Under the pieces are notes generated by a model. The model was given only the letters and a program-made list of their open reading frames with translations, made no database searches and was not told the DNA's origin. From assembly GCF_002259405.1 (NCBI RefSeq), contig NZ_NPFW01000004.1:124001-188000 (forward strand): a stretch of 64,000 nt of DNA, given 5' to 3'. Origin of the DNA: Rhodococcus sp. 14-2483-1-2. Its GTDB lineage: Bacteria; Actinomycetota; Actinomycetes; Mycobacteriales; Mycobacteriaceae. Positions within the stretch are counted from its first letter, which is position 1; each line of letters opens with the position of its first letter. Of the stretch, positions 39,301 through 48,696 are shown one piece after another. The position numbers and the translations under genes were made by a program.

Positions 39301-40947
39301 CTACTGCTCGGGCAGGATGTGCTCCCCCGTCTTGTCGGTACTCAGCGACAGTGAACTGATGTACTGCTTCTCCCCGTTCGGCCCGGGCACGTTGGACGCG
39401 ATCATGTCGGGTCGCTCGAATTCCATTCCGCTGACGTGGCACATGACGAGCGCGTCGGACGGGTTTCCGTGCTCGTCGAACATCGGCAGATCGATGCCGT
39501 CGTCGGTGCGTCGCAGGTAGTACCTGCCCTTGGTCGCCACCGCCAGGATGGGCGGAAGAACAAGTGCGAGAACGAGAGCCACGATCGGCGAGTACGGCTT
39601 GATCGTCGATCCGAATGCACCGAAGAAGACCAGAATCGACAGGATCGCCGACGCCGCCATCGACCCGAAGCCCACCGGATTGATGTTGTAGAGCATGCCG
39701 CGTCGGAACTCGGGAACCTTGGGCGAGAGCTTGAGGATGTACTTGTTGAAGACGATGTCCGACGCCACCACGGCGATCCATGCGATACCGCAGTTGGCGT
39801 AGAAACCGAGGATGTCATTGAGGAAGCTGAACATGTTGGCTTCCATCAGGATCAGCGCGATCGCGAGGTTGAACAGCACGAAGACCATGCGGCCCGGGTA
39901 CGTCTTGGTGAGGCGGGTGTAGGAGTTGGTCCACGCCAGCGATCCGGAGTAGGCGTTGGTGACGTTGATCTTGATCTGGCTGATGACTACCAGGATCACC
40001 GCGAGGGTCATGGCGAGCCAGCCCGGCATGAAGTTCTCGTAGATCTCCAGGAACTGGTGCACCGGCTCGTTGGCGATGGTGGATCCGTCGACGACGTTGG
40101 CAATGAGGTAGACGGCGAGGAACAGGCCGACGACCTGCTTGAGCGCGCCGAAGATGACCCAGCCCGGCCCGGCGAGAAGCACTGCCGTCCACCAGCGTCG
40201 GGAGTTATCGGGTGTCTTGGGTGGCATGAAGCGCAGGTAGTCGATCTGCTCGGCGATCTGCGCGATGAGCGACAGACACACGCCGGCTGCGAGCATCACC
40301 GACCCGATGTTGACGCCCTTGCCGTCGGCACCGTCCTGGCCGCCGTAGGCGAAGAACTCCCCGACCGAATCGGGATTGCTGATCACCAGATAGACGAACG
40401 GCAGCACCATCAGCACCAGCCACAGCGGCGTGGTCCAGACCTGCAGCTTGGCAAGGGCTTTCATGCCGTAGATGACCAGCGGGATCACCATGATCGTGGA
40501 CACCGCGTACCCGATGGGCAACGGGATGCCCAGTCCGAGTTCGAGTCCCTGCGCCATGATCGAACCCTCGAGCGCGAAGAAGATGAACGTGAACGTCGCG
40601 AAGATGACGTTGGTGACCACCGACCCGTAGTAGCCGAATCCGCTACCGCGCGTGATCAGGTCGAGATCGATGTTGTAGCGGGCGGCGTAGTAGGCGAGCG
40701 GGAGTCCCGTCAGGAAGATCACCACGGCGAACACCAGGATGCCCCAGAGTGCGTTGCCGGTTCCGTAGGAGATTCCGATGTTGGCACCGATCGCGAAGTC
40801 CGCGAGGTACGCGATGCCGCCGAGCGCGGACGTCGCGACGACGCCGGTTCCCCACTTGCGGTAGCTACGCGGCGCGAAGCGCAGCGTGTAGTCCTCTAGC
40901 GTCTCTTTGAGCGCGGTGTCTGTCGGCGCTGGTTGTACGGCGGTCAT
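39301..40947 (-). CDS. NCS1-family purine/cytosine permease
   Basis: A 548-residue, 12-span permease. N-terminal DYTLRFAPRSYRKWGTGVVATSALGGIAYLADF, the KINVTNAYSGSLAWTNSY helix-8 motif and the soluble tail after residue 500 place it in the NCS1 family of nucleobase-cation symporters, in the branch seen in actinobacteria and proteobacteria often of unknown substrate. It is transcribed alone toward the palindrome at 39244. No purine catabolic genes are nearby. Confidence 0.87.
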   Translation of the reverse strand: MTAVQPAPTDTALKETLEDYTLRFAPRSYRKWGTGVVATSALGGIAYLADFAIGANIGISYGTGNALWGILVFAVVIFLTGLPLAYYAARYNIDLDLITRGSGFGYYGSVVTNVIFATFTFIFFALEGSIMAQGLELGLGIPLPIGYAVSTIMVIPLVIYGMKALAKLQVWTTPLWLVLMVLPFVYLVISNPDSVGEFFAYGGQDGADGKGVNIGSVMLAAGVCLSLIAQIAEQIDYLRFMPPKTPDNSRRWWTAVLLAGPGWVIFGALKQVVGLFLAVYLIANVVDGSTIANEPVHQFLEIYENFMPGWLAMTLAVILVVISQIKINVTNAYSGSLAWTNSYTRLTKTYPGRMVFVLFNLAIALILMEANMFSFLNDILGFYANCGIAWIAVVASDIVFNKYILKLSPKVPEFRRGMLYNINPVGFGSMAASAILSILVFFGAFGSTIKPYSPIVALVLALVLPPILAVATKGRYYLRRTDDGIDLPMFDEHGNPSDALVMCHVSGMEFERPDMIASNVPGPNGEKQYISSLSLSTDKTGEHILPEQ

Positions 40948-41062
40948 GGGTCAGTAACGTAGAACCGCCACGTTGCCGGGGTGTCTTGGAAAGATGTAGC
41001 TACTGTTACTCACTCCGACGATCAGGACATTACGGACCGAATGCCCCGCTTCTGCGGCTACA

Positions 41063-41644
41063 TCACGCGGCTGCGCGGGCCGCCAGCAGCGAGAAGTTCG
41101 ACAGTTCCGCACGAAGCATGTTCATCGCCCGGTGCTGGGCGACTCTCACGGCTCCTGCCGTCATTCCGAGTGCTTCGCCGGTTTGCGGTGCCGTCATGCC
41201 CCACACGACTCGCATCAGGATGATCTTGCGGTACTTCGTCGGCAGGGTGTCCATCAAGGCCTGGGTGTGGCTACGCAGTTCGTCGCCGAGCGCGAGCTGC
41301 TCCGGCCCGGCATCGGTGGACTGCTCCTCGGGCATCTCGTCTATCGAGAACGTCTGTCGCAGAACCGATTTGCGACCGGCGTCGGCCAGCTTGTGCGCGG
41401 CGATCCCGTACACGAACGCCATGAAGGGCTTGCCCATGTCGCGGTACTTGGGGATGGCGGTGACCAGTGCGAGGCAGACCTCCTGCACCACATCGTCCGC
41501 GGCGACGTCGAGATTTCCGATCCGGGAGGCGCAGTATCGACGAACCGGTGGCTGGATCAGCACCAGCACCTGTTCGAGAGCGAGTCGATCTCCCGCTACG
41601 GCTCGGGGCACAACATCCTCGAGCCTGTCCATGCCGAAGCTCAT
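41063..41644 (-). CDS. ECF-type RNA polymerase sigma factor, SigD-like
   Basis: A 193-residue sigma-70 family protein with regions 2 and 4 only. Region 2 contains ADDVVQEVCLALVTAIPKY and PFMAFVYGIAAHKLADA; region 4 contains LPTKYRKIILMRVVWGMTA and a helix-turn-helix ending GAVRVAQHRAMNML. Similarity is greatest to mycobacterial SigD, which controls stationary-phase and resuscitation genes. ATG 41644 is chosen because GAGGAG lies 7 bases upstream; an in-frame GTG/ATG lies 7 codons earlier. No anti-sigma factor gene is adjacent, unlike many ECF sigmas. The divergent alpha/beta hydrolase may be part of its regulon. Confidence 0.88.
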   Translation of the reverse strand: MSFGMDRLEDVVPRAVAGDRLALEQVLVLIQPPVRRYCASRIGNLDVAADDVVQEVCLALVTAIPKYRDMGKPFMAFVYGIAAHKLADAGRKSVLRQTFSIDEMPEEQSTDAGPEQLALGDELRSHTQALMDTLPTKYRKIILMRVVWGMTAPQTGEALGMTAGAVRVAQHRAMNMLRAELSNFSLLAARAAA

Positions 41645-41845
41645 GGTCGATCTCCTCACTGGCAACGCGCGTCCTCTCCTGAACGCTCACCAGTACTTCG
41701 GTGCCGATTCCCAACCGGCTTGGTCCGAGCAGCTACCACACCGACCGAAATGTGTGATTCAGGTAACACGGCGTGTCGACGGAGCGAAGTACCCGACAAC
41801 ACCGTCGTCGCAGCACGTGACACTCACACCCGCGGAGCGCCGCCC

Positions 41846-42805
41846 ATGAGTACCAACGAGATCACCAGCGAGCAGACCCATCAGGTCGGTCGCCGCAGCA
41901 CCGTCGCTGCCGGCGACGGCACCGCGCTGGCGGTTCGCGAGTTCGGGCATCCGAATGCGCCGCTGACCGCGGTGTTCGTGCACGGACACTGCCTGCGCAT
42001 GCAGTCGTGGACCGAACTGCGTCGACAGGTGGAGCACACCTGGGGAGACGATGTGCGGATCGTGATGTACGACCACCGCGGACACGGTGAGTCGAGCGCG
42101 GCCGCCCCGGACAGTTGCACCATCGACCGACTCGGCGAGGACCTGGCCGACGTCATCCGCGCGGTGGTCCCGTCCGGACCGTTCGTCGTCGTCGGCCATT
42201 CGATGGGGGGAATGACGGCGCTGTCCTACGCCCGTCAGAACCCGGAGGCCATCGGCACGCGCCTGATCGGAGTCGGTTTGATCGCGACGTCGGCGGGTGG
42301 GATAACCGACGACGGACTCGGTAGTTGTCTCGCGCATCCCGCGGTGTCGGCATTCCAGGCCGCTGTGCGACGAGCCCCTCGACTGATGTCGGGTGCCAAG
42401 CGACTCAGTCGTGGCGTGTGTGCACCCATCGTCAGGACAGCGGGATGCGGATCCCGAAAAGTCGATCCGAGGGTGGTGACGCTGGCGACGGCGATGCTGG
42501 GCGAGACGTCCATCGTGACGATGGCCGGCTTCCTCGGGGCGTTCCGAGGACTCGACGAGGTGGCCGGCCTGGCCGCTCTCGCCTCGATTCCCACCCTCGT
42601 GCTCTGCGGATCCGACGACGTGATGACACCGATGCGACACTCGGAAACCCTTGCCGCACACCTACCCGACGCTCACCTGGTGCGCGTCGCGCAGGCCGGG
42701 CACATGGTGATTCTGGAACGGGCCCACGAGGTGGCCGAGGCCATCGTAGAACTCGTGACGGCCGCTCGACGTGCTCACGTGGGAGATCTTGCGTTGGCTC
42801 GCTAG
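41846..42805 (+). CDS. Alpha/beta-fold hydrolase
   Basis: A 319-residue alpha/beta-hydrolase. FVHGHCLRMQSW near 45 gives the oxyanion region, GHSMGG near 118 is the nucleophile elbow with Ser, then LCGSDDVMTP with the acid and AGHMVILE with the catalytic His. The cap has a cluster of Arg and Cys. It might be a lipase, esterase or haloperoxidase-like enzyme. It is divergent from the SigD-like sigma gene across about 200 bases. Start ATG 41846 opens MSTNEITSEQ. Confidence 0.85.
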   Translation: MSTNEITSEQTHQVGRRSTVAAGDGTALAVREFGHPNAPLTAVFVHGHCLRMQSWTELRRQVEHTWGDDVRIVMYDHRGHGESSAAAPDSCTIDRLGEDLADVIRAVVPSGPFVVVGHSMGGMTALSYARQNPEAIGTRLIGVGLIATSAGGITDDGLGSCLAHPAVSAFQAAVRRAPRLMSGAKRLSRGVCAPIVRTAGCGSRKVDPRVVTLATAMLGETSIVTMAGFLGAFRGLDEVAGLAALASIPTLVLCGSDDVMTPMRHSETLAAHLPDAHLVRVAQAGHMVILERAHEVAEAIVELVTAARRAHVGDLALAR

Positions 42806-42874
42806 CCACGAGAACCTTCCGACGACTGTGGCCCGCAACGGAAATCCGATGCGGGCCACAGCACTGAAAGCGAA

Positions 42875-43549
42875 TTACTTCTTGACGGCGGGGGGAGCAT
42901 TGAGGAGCTGAATGAACTGCCCTGCGTTGCCGGCAATGGCACCGAGACCGCCGATGGCGGTACCGGCGAGCGAGGCACCCGAGCCGAGAAGCAGTGCGCC
43001 GCCGACGCATCCGGCAACCGGTGCAGCGCCGAAGAGCAGCAGTGCAGGCGCGGAGACGGTGCCGGCAGCGATGGCTCCGAGGAAGCAACCGGTGACCAGA
43101 CCGGTTGCGGCTCCGAGGAATCCACCGATCGATGCAGAGAGGCTGATGTTGTCCTTGACGCCGGAGACTGCGGCGGGCAGGTCGACCTGCTGCAGACCCG
43201 GGAGTGAGGCGGAGACCGGCGTTGCCGCGGCAGGCGAGACATCGGCGGTCAGGGTGGCGTGGTTGCCGTCGATCACGGCGGCGACGGGGTGCGAGAATCC
43301 GTCGGCGGCAATGGCCAGCGGAACCGAGTCGACCAGTGCGCCAGTGGCGTCACGAACCACGAGGTGGTTGTCTTCGTTGCTCAGGGTGCCGGCCGTCGTG
43401 TCGACGAGGACCTGGTTGCCGGCCTGGGTGACATTCCACCCGACGGCAGCGGCGGGAGCCGGTGCCGGATCCGCATAGGCGGTGCCCATGGCGGTCGTCA
43501 TCGCTGCAATGACCAATGCGGACGTTGCCGCGAATCGAGTCAGCTTCAT
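42875..43549 (-). CDS. Secreted protein of unknown function
   Basis: A 224-residue exported protein. MKLTRFAATSALVIAAMTTAMGTAYA is a classic signal peptide with cleavage after AYA, just before DPAPAPAAAV. The mature part has a beta-rich region (about 30-125) and a Gly/Ala-rich hydrophobic C-terminal half with paired Cys residues (near GCFLGA and GCVGGA). Proteins with this outline occur in Rhodococcus and Nocardia. I do not recognise a function. ATG 43549 is chosen at the signal peptide; the frame is open further upstream. Confidence 0.8.
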   Translation of the reverse strand: MKLTRFAATSALVIAAMTTAMGTAYADPAPAPAAAVGWNVTQAGNQVLVDTTAGTLSNEDNHLVVRDATGALVDSVPLAIAADGFSHPVAAVIDGNHATLTADVSPAAATPVSASLPGLQQVDLPAAVSGVKDNISLSASIGGFLGAATGLVTGCFLGAIAAGTVSAPALLLFGAAPVAGCVGGALLLGSGASLAGTAIGGLGAIAGNAGQFIQLLNAPPAVKK

Positions 43550-43741
43550 GTTCCTCAGTCTTTCGTCGTGTCCATCACTCGATGCCGAGCAGCGAAAAAC
43601 TATGGGTGGAACACGCGAGTGAGGCGAACCCGAGATGAACGAACGGGGTCGATCCGAACAACGATCGATCATTTCGACTCGAAAGGGACAGAACGACTTT
43701 CAGCGACCGATCGGTTTCCAAAGGGCGCGTACGGGTTGCCC

Positions 43742-45076
43742 CTACTTACCGAAAAGACCAGGCTTGTTGCTGCCTCCGTGGCCCACTCCGAAGTCGTAGG
43801 CGGACTCGGCGTGCTCGTGCTCGTCGAGGCCGTCGGCTTCGTGCTGAGCGTCGGCGCGCACTCCCATGACCGCCTTGATCGCGAATGCGATGCCGGTGGT
43901 GACGGCGGCGCAGTAGGCGAACACCGCCACCACCGCGATCGCCTGCACCCACAGCTGATGCAGCCCGCCGCCGTACAACAGACCGTCGACGCCTGCCGGC
44001 ATCTCGGCGCTGGCCACGAGTCCGATCATCAGTGTGCCGACGATGCCACCGACGAGGTGCACACCGACGACGTCGAGCGAATCGTCGTACCCGAAGCGGT
44101 ATTTGAGGCCGATGGCCAGAGCACACAGCGCACCCGACGCGATGCCGATCGCCGCGGCACCGATAGGGGTGACCGCCGCGCACGACGGTGTGATGGCCAC
44201 CAGTCCGGCCACGACGCCCGAGGCCGCGCCGAACGACGTCGCATGGCCGTCCCGCCACTTCTCGACGACGAGCCACGCCGCCATGGACATCGCTCCGGCA
44301 CCCATCGTGTTCACCAACGCCACCGCCGCGACACCGTCCGCGGCCAACGACGATCCCGCGTTGAAACCGAACCAGCCGAACCACAGCAATCCGGCTCCGA
44401 GCATGACGGCCGGAAGGTTGTGTGGGCGCATGGGATCTCGCGGCCAGCCCCGACGTTTGCCGACGACCAGAGCCAACACCAGCCCGGCGACGCCTGCGTT
44501 GATCTCCACCGCGGTGCCACCGGCGAAGTCGACGGCACCGAGCCGGTTGGTGATCCACCCACCGAACTCACTGGTGAGGCCGTCGAGCGAGAACACCCAG
44601 TGCGCCACCGGGAAATACACGAGAGTGGACCACAGCGCCGCGAACAGCACCCAGGGTACGAACCGCATGCGGTCTGCGACGGCCCCGGAGATCAATGCCA
44701 CCGTCACCATCGCGAAGCCCGCCTGGAACGCCGCGAACACCAGCGCCGGAACGGTTCCCACCAACGGAATCGACACCGTCCCTGCGGCCGAGGTGTACAC
44801 CCCACCCAGCAATCCCTCGAACCCGGCGTACTGCAACGGGTTCCCGATCCACCCACCGATCACGCTGTCGCCGAACACCATCGAGAAACCGAACGCCAAC
44901 CACAGCAACCACACCACTGCGATCGCCGACAAGCTCATCATCATCATGTTGAGCACACTCTTCGAGCGCACCATGCCGCCGTAGAAGAACGCGAGGCCGG
45001 GAGTCATGAGCAACACCAGCGCGGTGCTGGCCATCAGCCAGGCGGTGTCGCCCGCATCGGGCGCTCCGGTGATCAC
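43742..45076 (-). CDS. amt: Ammonium transporter (Amt family)
   Basis: A 444-residue Amt transporter with about 11 spans. It contains TAWLMASTALVLLMTPGLAFFYGGMVRSKSVLN, the DFAGGTAVEINAGVAGL segment, and the second signature DDSLDVVGVHLVGGI with the pore-lining His. It moves ammonium into the cell. The C-terminal tail (HEADGLDEHEHAESAYDFG) is acidic. The gene overlaps the end of the EchA6-like gene by four bases (ATGA), an unusual partner; amtB is more often next to glnK. No GlnR box was recognised. Confidence 0.94.
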   Translation of the reverse strand: MITGAPDAGDTAWLMASTALVLLMTPGLAFFYGGMVRSKSVLNMMMMSLSAIAVVWLLWLAFGFSMVFGDSVIGGWIGNPLQYAGFEGLLGGVYTSAAGTVSIPLVGTVPALVFAAFQAGFAMVTVALISGAVADRMRFVPWVLFAALWSTLVYFPVAHWVFSLDGLTSEFGGWITNRLGAVDFAGGTAVEINAGVAGLVLALVVGKRRGWPRDPMRPHNLPAVMLGAGLLWFGWFGFNAGSSLAADGVAAVALVNTMGAGAMSMAAWLVVEKWRDGHATSFGAASGVVAGLVAITPSCAAVTPIGAAAIGIASGALCALAIGLKYRFGYDDSLDVVGVHLVGGIVGTLMIGLVASAEMPAGVDGLLYGGGLHQLWVQAIAVVAVFAYCAAVTTGIAFAIKAVMGVRADAQHEADGLDEHEHAESAYDFGVGHGGSNKPGLFGK

Positions 45077-45804
45077 TTGCCCACGAACTTCGGCTTGCGC
45101 TTCTCTGCTCGTGCGCGGCGCGCTTCTTTCATGTCCTCACTGCTCCACGCGGCCTCGAACGCTGCGGCCTGCTCCGGCGTCGGATGATCGTGAATCCTGT
45201 CGTCGTTGAACACGAGCTTGAGGTGCTTCAGCGCCAACGGAGCGAGCTCGCAGATCGATTTCGCCCACTGCGTCGCGACATCGCGATCACCGAGCTTGTT
45301 GGCCAGCCCGCACGTGTACGCCTGATCTGCGTGCACCCGCTCCCCGCCCAGCAGGATGGTGCGCGCCACTCCCCCGCCCGCGAGCGCAGCCAATCGCCGG
45401 ATGGTCCAGTTGCTCACCGCGATACCGAGGCGCGTCGACGGAATCTCGAAGAAGCTGCCCGGCGCAACGACCCGCAGATCGCAGGCGATCGCCAACTGAG
45501 TGCCGGCCCCTACGGCCGGGCCGTTGACCGCCGCGACCACAGGAATCGAGGCCGCCTCCACCGCGGTCAGCATGTCCTCGAGGATCTGTCCGAAATGCTC
45601 GGGGAACGCGTCCCCCGTCAGATCCGCGCCCGCGCAGAAGCTGGTGCCCTGGCCGGTGATGACCACGACCCGCGCGCCGTCACGCTCGGCCTGTTCGACT
45701 CCGCGATGCACCGCGAGGCACAACTCGGAGTTCAACGCGTTCCGTCGATCCGGGCGCTGCAGTTCGATGGTGACGACGTCGCCGTCACGAGAGAGTCCGA
45801 TCAC
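45073..45804 (-). CDS. echA6: EchA6-like crotonase, probably non-catalytic
   Basis: A 243-residue crotonase of exactly the length of mycobacterial EchA6 and similar throughout: IELQRPDRRNALNSEL, GTSFCAGADLTGDAF, VNGPAVGAGTQLAIACDLRVVAP, and the ending EKRKPKFVGK. Aligned by eye with rat enoyl-CoA hydratase, the two catalytic glutamates fall on Ser (EIPSTRLGI) and Arg (VARTILL), so hydration is unlikely. EchA6 in mycobacteria binds acyl-CoAs and shuttles them to fatty-acid synthase II. The stop overlaps amt by four bases. Confidence 0.85.
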   Translation of the reverse strand: MIGLSRDGDVVTIELQRPDRRNALNSELCLAVHRGVEQAERDGARVVVITGQGTSFCAGADLTGDAFPEHFGQILEDMLTAVEAASIPVVAAVNGPAVGAGTQLAIACDLRVVAPGSFFEIPSTRLGIAVSNWTIRRLAALAGGGVARTILLGGERVHADQAYTCGLANKLGDRDVATQWAKSICELAPLALKHLKLVFNDDRIHDHPTPEQAAAFEAAWSSEDMKEARRARAEKRKPKFVGK

Positions 45805-45834
45805 GAGAGCAGAGGTTACCCACCAGTACAGGAA

Positions 45835-45866
45835 TTGACAGTGCGGGGCCTGATCTACTGGTCTGC
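45835..45866 (+). promoter_or_regulatory. Possible promoter of the flavoprotein gene
   Basis: TTGACA at 45835-45840 is a consensus -35 box. With TACTGG 15 bases on as a weak -10, the start site would fall at or just before ATG 45867, giving a leaderless transcript, which is common in this group. Confidence 0.35.
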
Positions 45867-46934
45867 ATGATCGACACTCGGGTCGCCGTCATCGGCGCCG
45901 GCCAAGCCGGACTCTCGGCCGGCTATCACCTCCATCGTGCGGGCCTGACCGCCGGTGAGGGGTTCGTGATGCTGGACCGATCGCCCGGACCGGGTGGTGC
46001 GTGGCAGTTCCGCTGGCCCTCGCTGACGCTGAGCACCGTCAACGGCGTGCACGACCTGCCAGGAATGGCGTTCACCGACACCCTCGGCGACGAGCCTGCC
46101 GAGACCATCGCAGCCGCCGACGCCGTCCCCCGCTACTACCGCGCCTACGAGGACCGCTTCGAACTGCATGTTCGACGCCCCGTCACGGTGACCGTCGTGT
46201 GCGATCGTGAACCCCGGTTCCGGGTCGAGGCAGGCGAGACCGTCGTCATGGCCGAGGGGCTGATCAATGCGACCGGGACATGGGAGAAGCCGTTCGTTCC
46301 GCACTACGACGGTGCCGAGACGTTCGCAGGCAGGCAAGTGCACACCAAGGACTATCGAACCGCCGACGAGTTCGCCGGCAAGCACGTCGTCGTGGTGGGC
46401 GGCGGCATCTCGGCCGTCCAGCTGCTCGACGAGATCTCGCAGGTCACGTCCACGACCTGGGTGACGCGCCGACCACCGGTGTTTCGGGACAGCGAGTTCG
46501 ACCACGATGCCGGCCGCAAGGCCGTCGCAATGGTCGAAGAACGTGTGCGGGCCGGCCTGCCACCCGGTTCGGTCGTCTCGGTGACCGGGCTGCTGCTGAC
46601 GCCGTCGTTGGCGGCCGCCCAGAAACGCGGCGCGCTCGACCGGAAGCCGATGTTCTCGTCCATCACGGAAGATTCGGTGGTCTGGGAGGACGGGTCGAGT
46701 CAGCACGCCGATGTGATCCTGTGGGCCACCGGTTTTCGGAGCGCCCTCGACCACCTCGCGCCGCTGCGCCTGCGGGGACACGGAGGCGGAATCGTGATGG
46801 ACGGCAGGCTGACCACCCGAGTCGCCGCGAACCATCGCGTCCACCTGCTCGGCTACGGGCCGTCCGCCAGCACGATCGGAGCGAACCGAGCCGGGCGAGC
46901 CGCGGTGACCGAACTACTCGAAACTCTGGATTAA
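45867..46934 (+). CDS. FAD-dependent oxidoreductase (flavoprotein monooxygenase-like)
   Basis: A 355-residue two-dinucleotide flavoprotein: FAD-binding GAGQAGLSAGYHL at residue 10, NAD(P)-binding VVVGGGISAVQLLDE near 172, and the ATGF in LWATGFRSAL near 290. This is the CzcO/TrkA-like class that includes Baeyer-Villiger-type and N-hydroxylating monooxygenases. The full FxGxxxHxxxW monooxygenase fingerprint was not found. The substrate is unknown. It is divergent from the EchA6-like gene and ends with a four-base overlap with the hemD-like gene on the other strand. Confidence 0.8.
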   Translation: MIDTRVAVIGAGQAGLSAGYHLHRAGLTAGEGFVMLDRSPGPGGAWQFRWPSLTLSTVNGVHDLPGMAFTDTLGDEPAETIAAADAVPRYYRAYEDRFELHVRRPVTVTVVCDREPRFRVEAGETVVMAEGLINATGTWEKPFVPHYDGAETFAGRQVHTKDYRTADEFAGKHVVVVGGGISAVQLLDEISQVTSTTWVTRRPPVFRDSEFDHDAGRKAVAMVEERVRAGLPPGSVVSVTGLLLTPSLAAAQKRGALDRKPMFSSITEDSVVWEDGSSQHADVILWATGFRSALDHLAPLRLRGHGGGIVMDGRLTTRVAANHRVHLLGYGPSASTIGANRAGRAAVTELLETLD

Positions 46935-47752
46935 CCGAGCTCCTCGGCCACGAACTTCGCCAGCGCGCCCAATCGCGCCCGGCTCGGCATCGAGGTCGGA
47001 ACGCCCAACGCATCCAACGGCGCCGACGTCACCGGCCCGACGCAGATCGCGGCGACAGGGCCGCGAAGTGCGTCGAGGAAGGCGTCGAGCAGGCCGTTGT
47101 CCTTCGCCGTCGAGAGCAAGGACGCCACCGCGGGGGCGCTGGTGAACGTGACCGCGTCGACCCGATGCTCGATGATCTGCGACAGCAGGTCGATGAGCGG
47201 AGCCTGATCCACGGGGCGGATCCACCGATACACCGGAACCGGCCGCACGTGTGCCCCGAGTTCGATCAGTGCATCGCTCAAGTGGATCGTCGGTTCCCAT
47301 TCGGTGATCACCCCGTGCAGCTGAACCGCGATGTCCGCGCCGACAACACCTTCGGCCTCGAGATGATCGGAGACTTCCTGCGAAGCCTCGGTGGCCGGAG
47401 ACCACTCGTCTCGTAACCCTGCACCACGAATGGCACCGCGCGCCTTGGGCCCTCGGGCAATGATCCGCGAATGCCCAAGAGCCGCAACGAGATCATCACG
47501 GATGCCCCAGTCGGCGGCCGCGTCGAGCCAGCCCCGGAAACCGATGCCGGTGCTGATCACCACGATCTGCGGCGGGCGTTCGACGATGCCCTCGGTGGCG
47601 GACTTCAACTCCGAGTCGTCGATCAGGGGCAGAACGTGAATCGCCGCGGCGTGAACGATGTTCGCGCCGCGGCGTTCGAGCATGGTGGCCAATTCGTCTG
47701 CACGTCGCTCGGCGGTGAGGGCAACGGTCTTGCCTGCGAGCGAATCGGACAT
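46931..47752 (-). CDS. Uroporphyrinogen-III synthase-family protein (HemD-like)
   Basis: A 273-residue HemD-fold protein: VALTAERRADELATML at the start, VVISTGIGFRGWLDA near 65, and DAVTFTSAPAVASLLS near 200. Canonical HemD makes uroporphyrinogen III in heme and cobalamin synthesis. No other heme genes are near, and this form resembles the actinobacterial paralogue (Rv0260c type) that often carries a C-terminal DNA-binding domain. That domain is absent here, as the protein ends right after the HemD fold. True catalytic role uncertain. Confidence 0.75.
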   Translation of the reverse strand: MSDSLAGKTVALTAERRADELATMLERRGANIVHAAAIHVLPLIDDSELKSATEGIVERPPQIVVISTGIGFRGWLDAAADWGIRDDLVAALGHSRIIARGPKARGAIRGAGLRDEWSPATEASQEVSDHLEAEGVVGADIAVQLHGVITEWEPTIHLSDALIELGAHVRPVPVYRWIRPVDQAPLIDLLSQIIEHRVDAVTFTSAPAVASLLSTAKDNGLLDAFLDALRGPVAAICVGPVTSAPLDALGVPTSMPSRARLGALAKFVAEELG

Positions 47753-47793
47753 GAGTACAGACTAGGCCCCCGACGTGCCTGGAACGTGACAGG

Positions 47794-48642
47794 TCAGCTG
47801 CTGAACTTGTCCGGGTCCGGGCCGGTGCGGCCGTCTGCGGAGTCCAGCGCGTTGATCTGCTGAATCTCGTCGTTGCTGAGCTCGAATCCGAACACGTCGA
47901 AGTTGCTGGCGATGCGCTTCGGGGTCACCGACTTGGGGATCACCACGTTGCCGAGCTGGATGTGCCAGCGCAGGATCACCTGGGCCGGGGTGACTCCGTG
48001 CGCCTCGGCAATGGGCGCGAAGGCCGGCTCGTCCAGAACGGTGCCCGAGCCCAGCGGGCTCCAGGCCTCGGTGGCGATGCCCTTCGAGGTGTGGAAGGCA
48101 CGCAGCTCTTCCTGGATGAAGCGCGGATGCAGTTCGATTTGATTGACCGACGGCACCTCACCGACGGCGTCCATCAGCTTCTCGAGGGTGGGGATGGTGA
48201 AGTTGGAGACGCCGATGGAGCCGATGCGGCCATCCGCCTTGAGCTTCTGGAAAGCCTTGAACGTGTCGATGTACTTGTCACGGTCGAGCTGCTGCCAGTG
48301 AATGAGGTACAGGTCGAGGTACTCGAGTCCGAGGCGATCCATGCTCGCGTCGAACGCCGCCAACGTGGAGTCGTAGCCCTGGTCGTCGTTCCACAACTTG
48401 GTGGTGACGAACAGCTCGTCACGGGCAATGCCGGAGTCTGCGATGGCCCGGCCGGTGCCGGTTTCGTTCTCGTACACCTTGGCGGTGTCGATGCTGCGGT
48501 AGCCGACCTTCAATGCCTCGGTCACGGCGGCCTGGGCACCGTCGTCGGGCACCTGCCACACTCCGAACCCCAGCTGGGGAATGGACGTGCCGTCGTTGAG
48601 CACGATGGTCGGTACAGTACTGGTCTCGGCTGAATACGTCAT
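47794..48642 (-). CDS. Aldo-keto reductase (AKR5-like)
   Basis: A 282-residue NADPH-dependent reductase. The tetrad is visible: Asp52 and Tyr57 in SIDTAKVYENE, Lys82 in TTKLW, and His115 in YLIHWQQ. IGVSNFTI and VIPKSVTPKRIASN are the family signatures. It resembles 2,5-diketo-gluconate reductases and mycobacterial AKR5 enzymes that reduce methylglyoxal-type carbonyls. ATG 48642 (MTYSAETST) is chosen as start. It is divergent from the ABC-F gene with 54 bases between. Confidence 0.92.
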   Translation of the reverse strand: MTYSAETSTVPTIVLNDGTSIPQLGFGVWQVPDDGAQAAVTEALKVGYRSIDTAKVYENETGTGRAIADSGIARDELFVTTKLWNDDQGYDSTLAAFDASMDRLGLEYLDLYLIHWQQLDRDKYIDTFKAFQKLKADGRIGSIGVSNFTIPTLEKLMDAVGEVPSVNQIELHPRFIQEELRAFHTSKGIATEAWSPLGSGTVLDEPAFAPIAEAHGVTPAQVILRWHIQLGNVVIPKSVTPKRIASNFDVFGFELSNDEIQQINALDSADGRTGPDPDKFSS

Positions 48643-48696
48643 ACGAATGGCAACGGTGGGTGGGGTGGTGTTGTTCCCGCCCCTTAGTGTTTCGGT

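Noticed and set aside
39436-40899. 487-codon plus-strand frame
   Set aside because: Antisense to the NCS1 permease; the protein is a charged His/Asp/Arg-rich mirror of membrane helices.
43259-45187. 642-codon plus-strand frame
   Set aside because: Antisense to the amt gene and the secreted-protein gene; same mirror composition, no motif.
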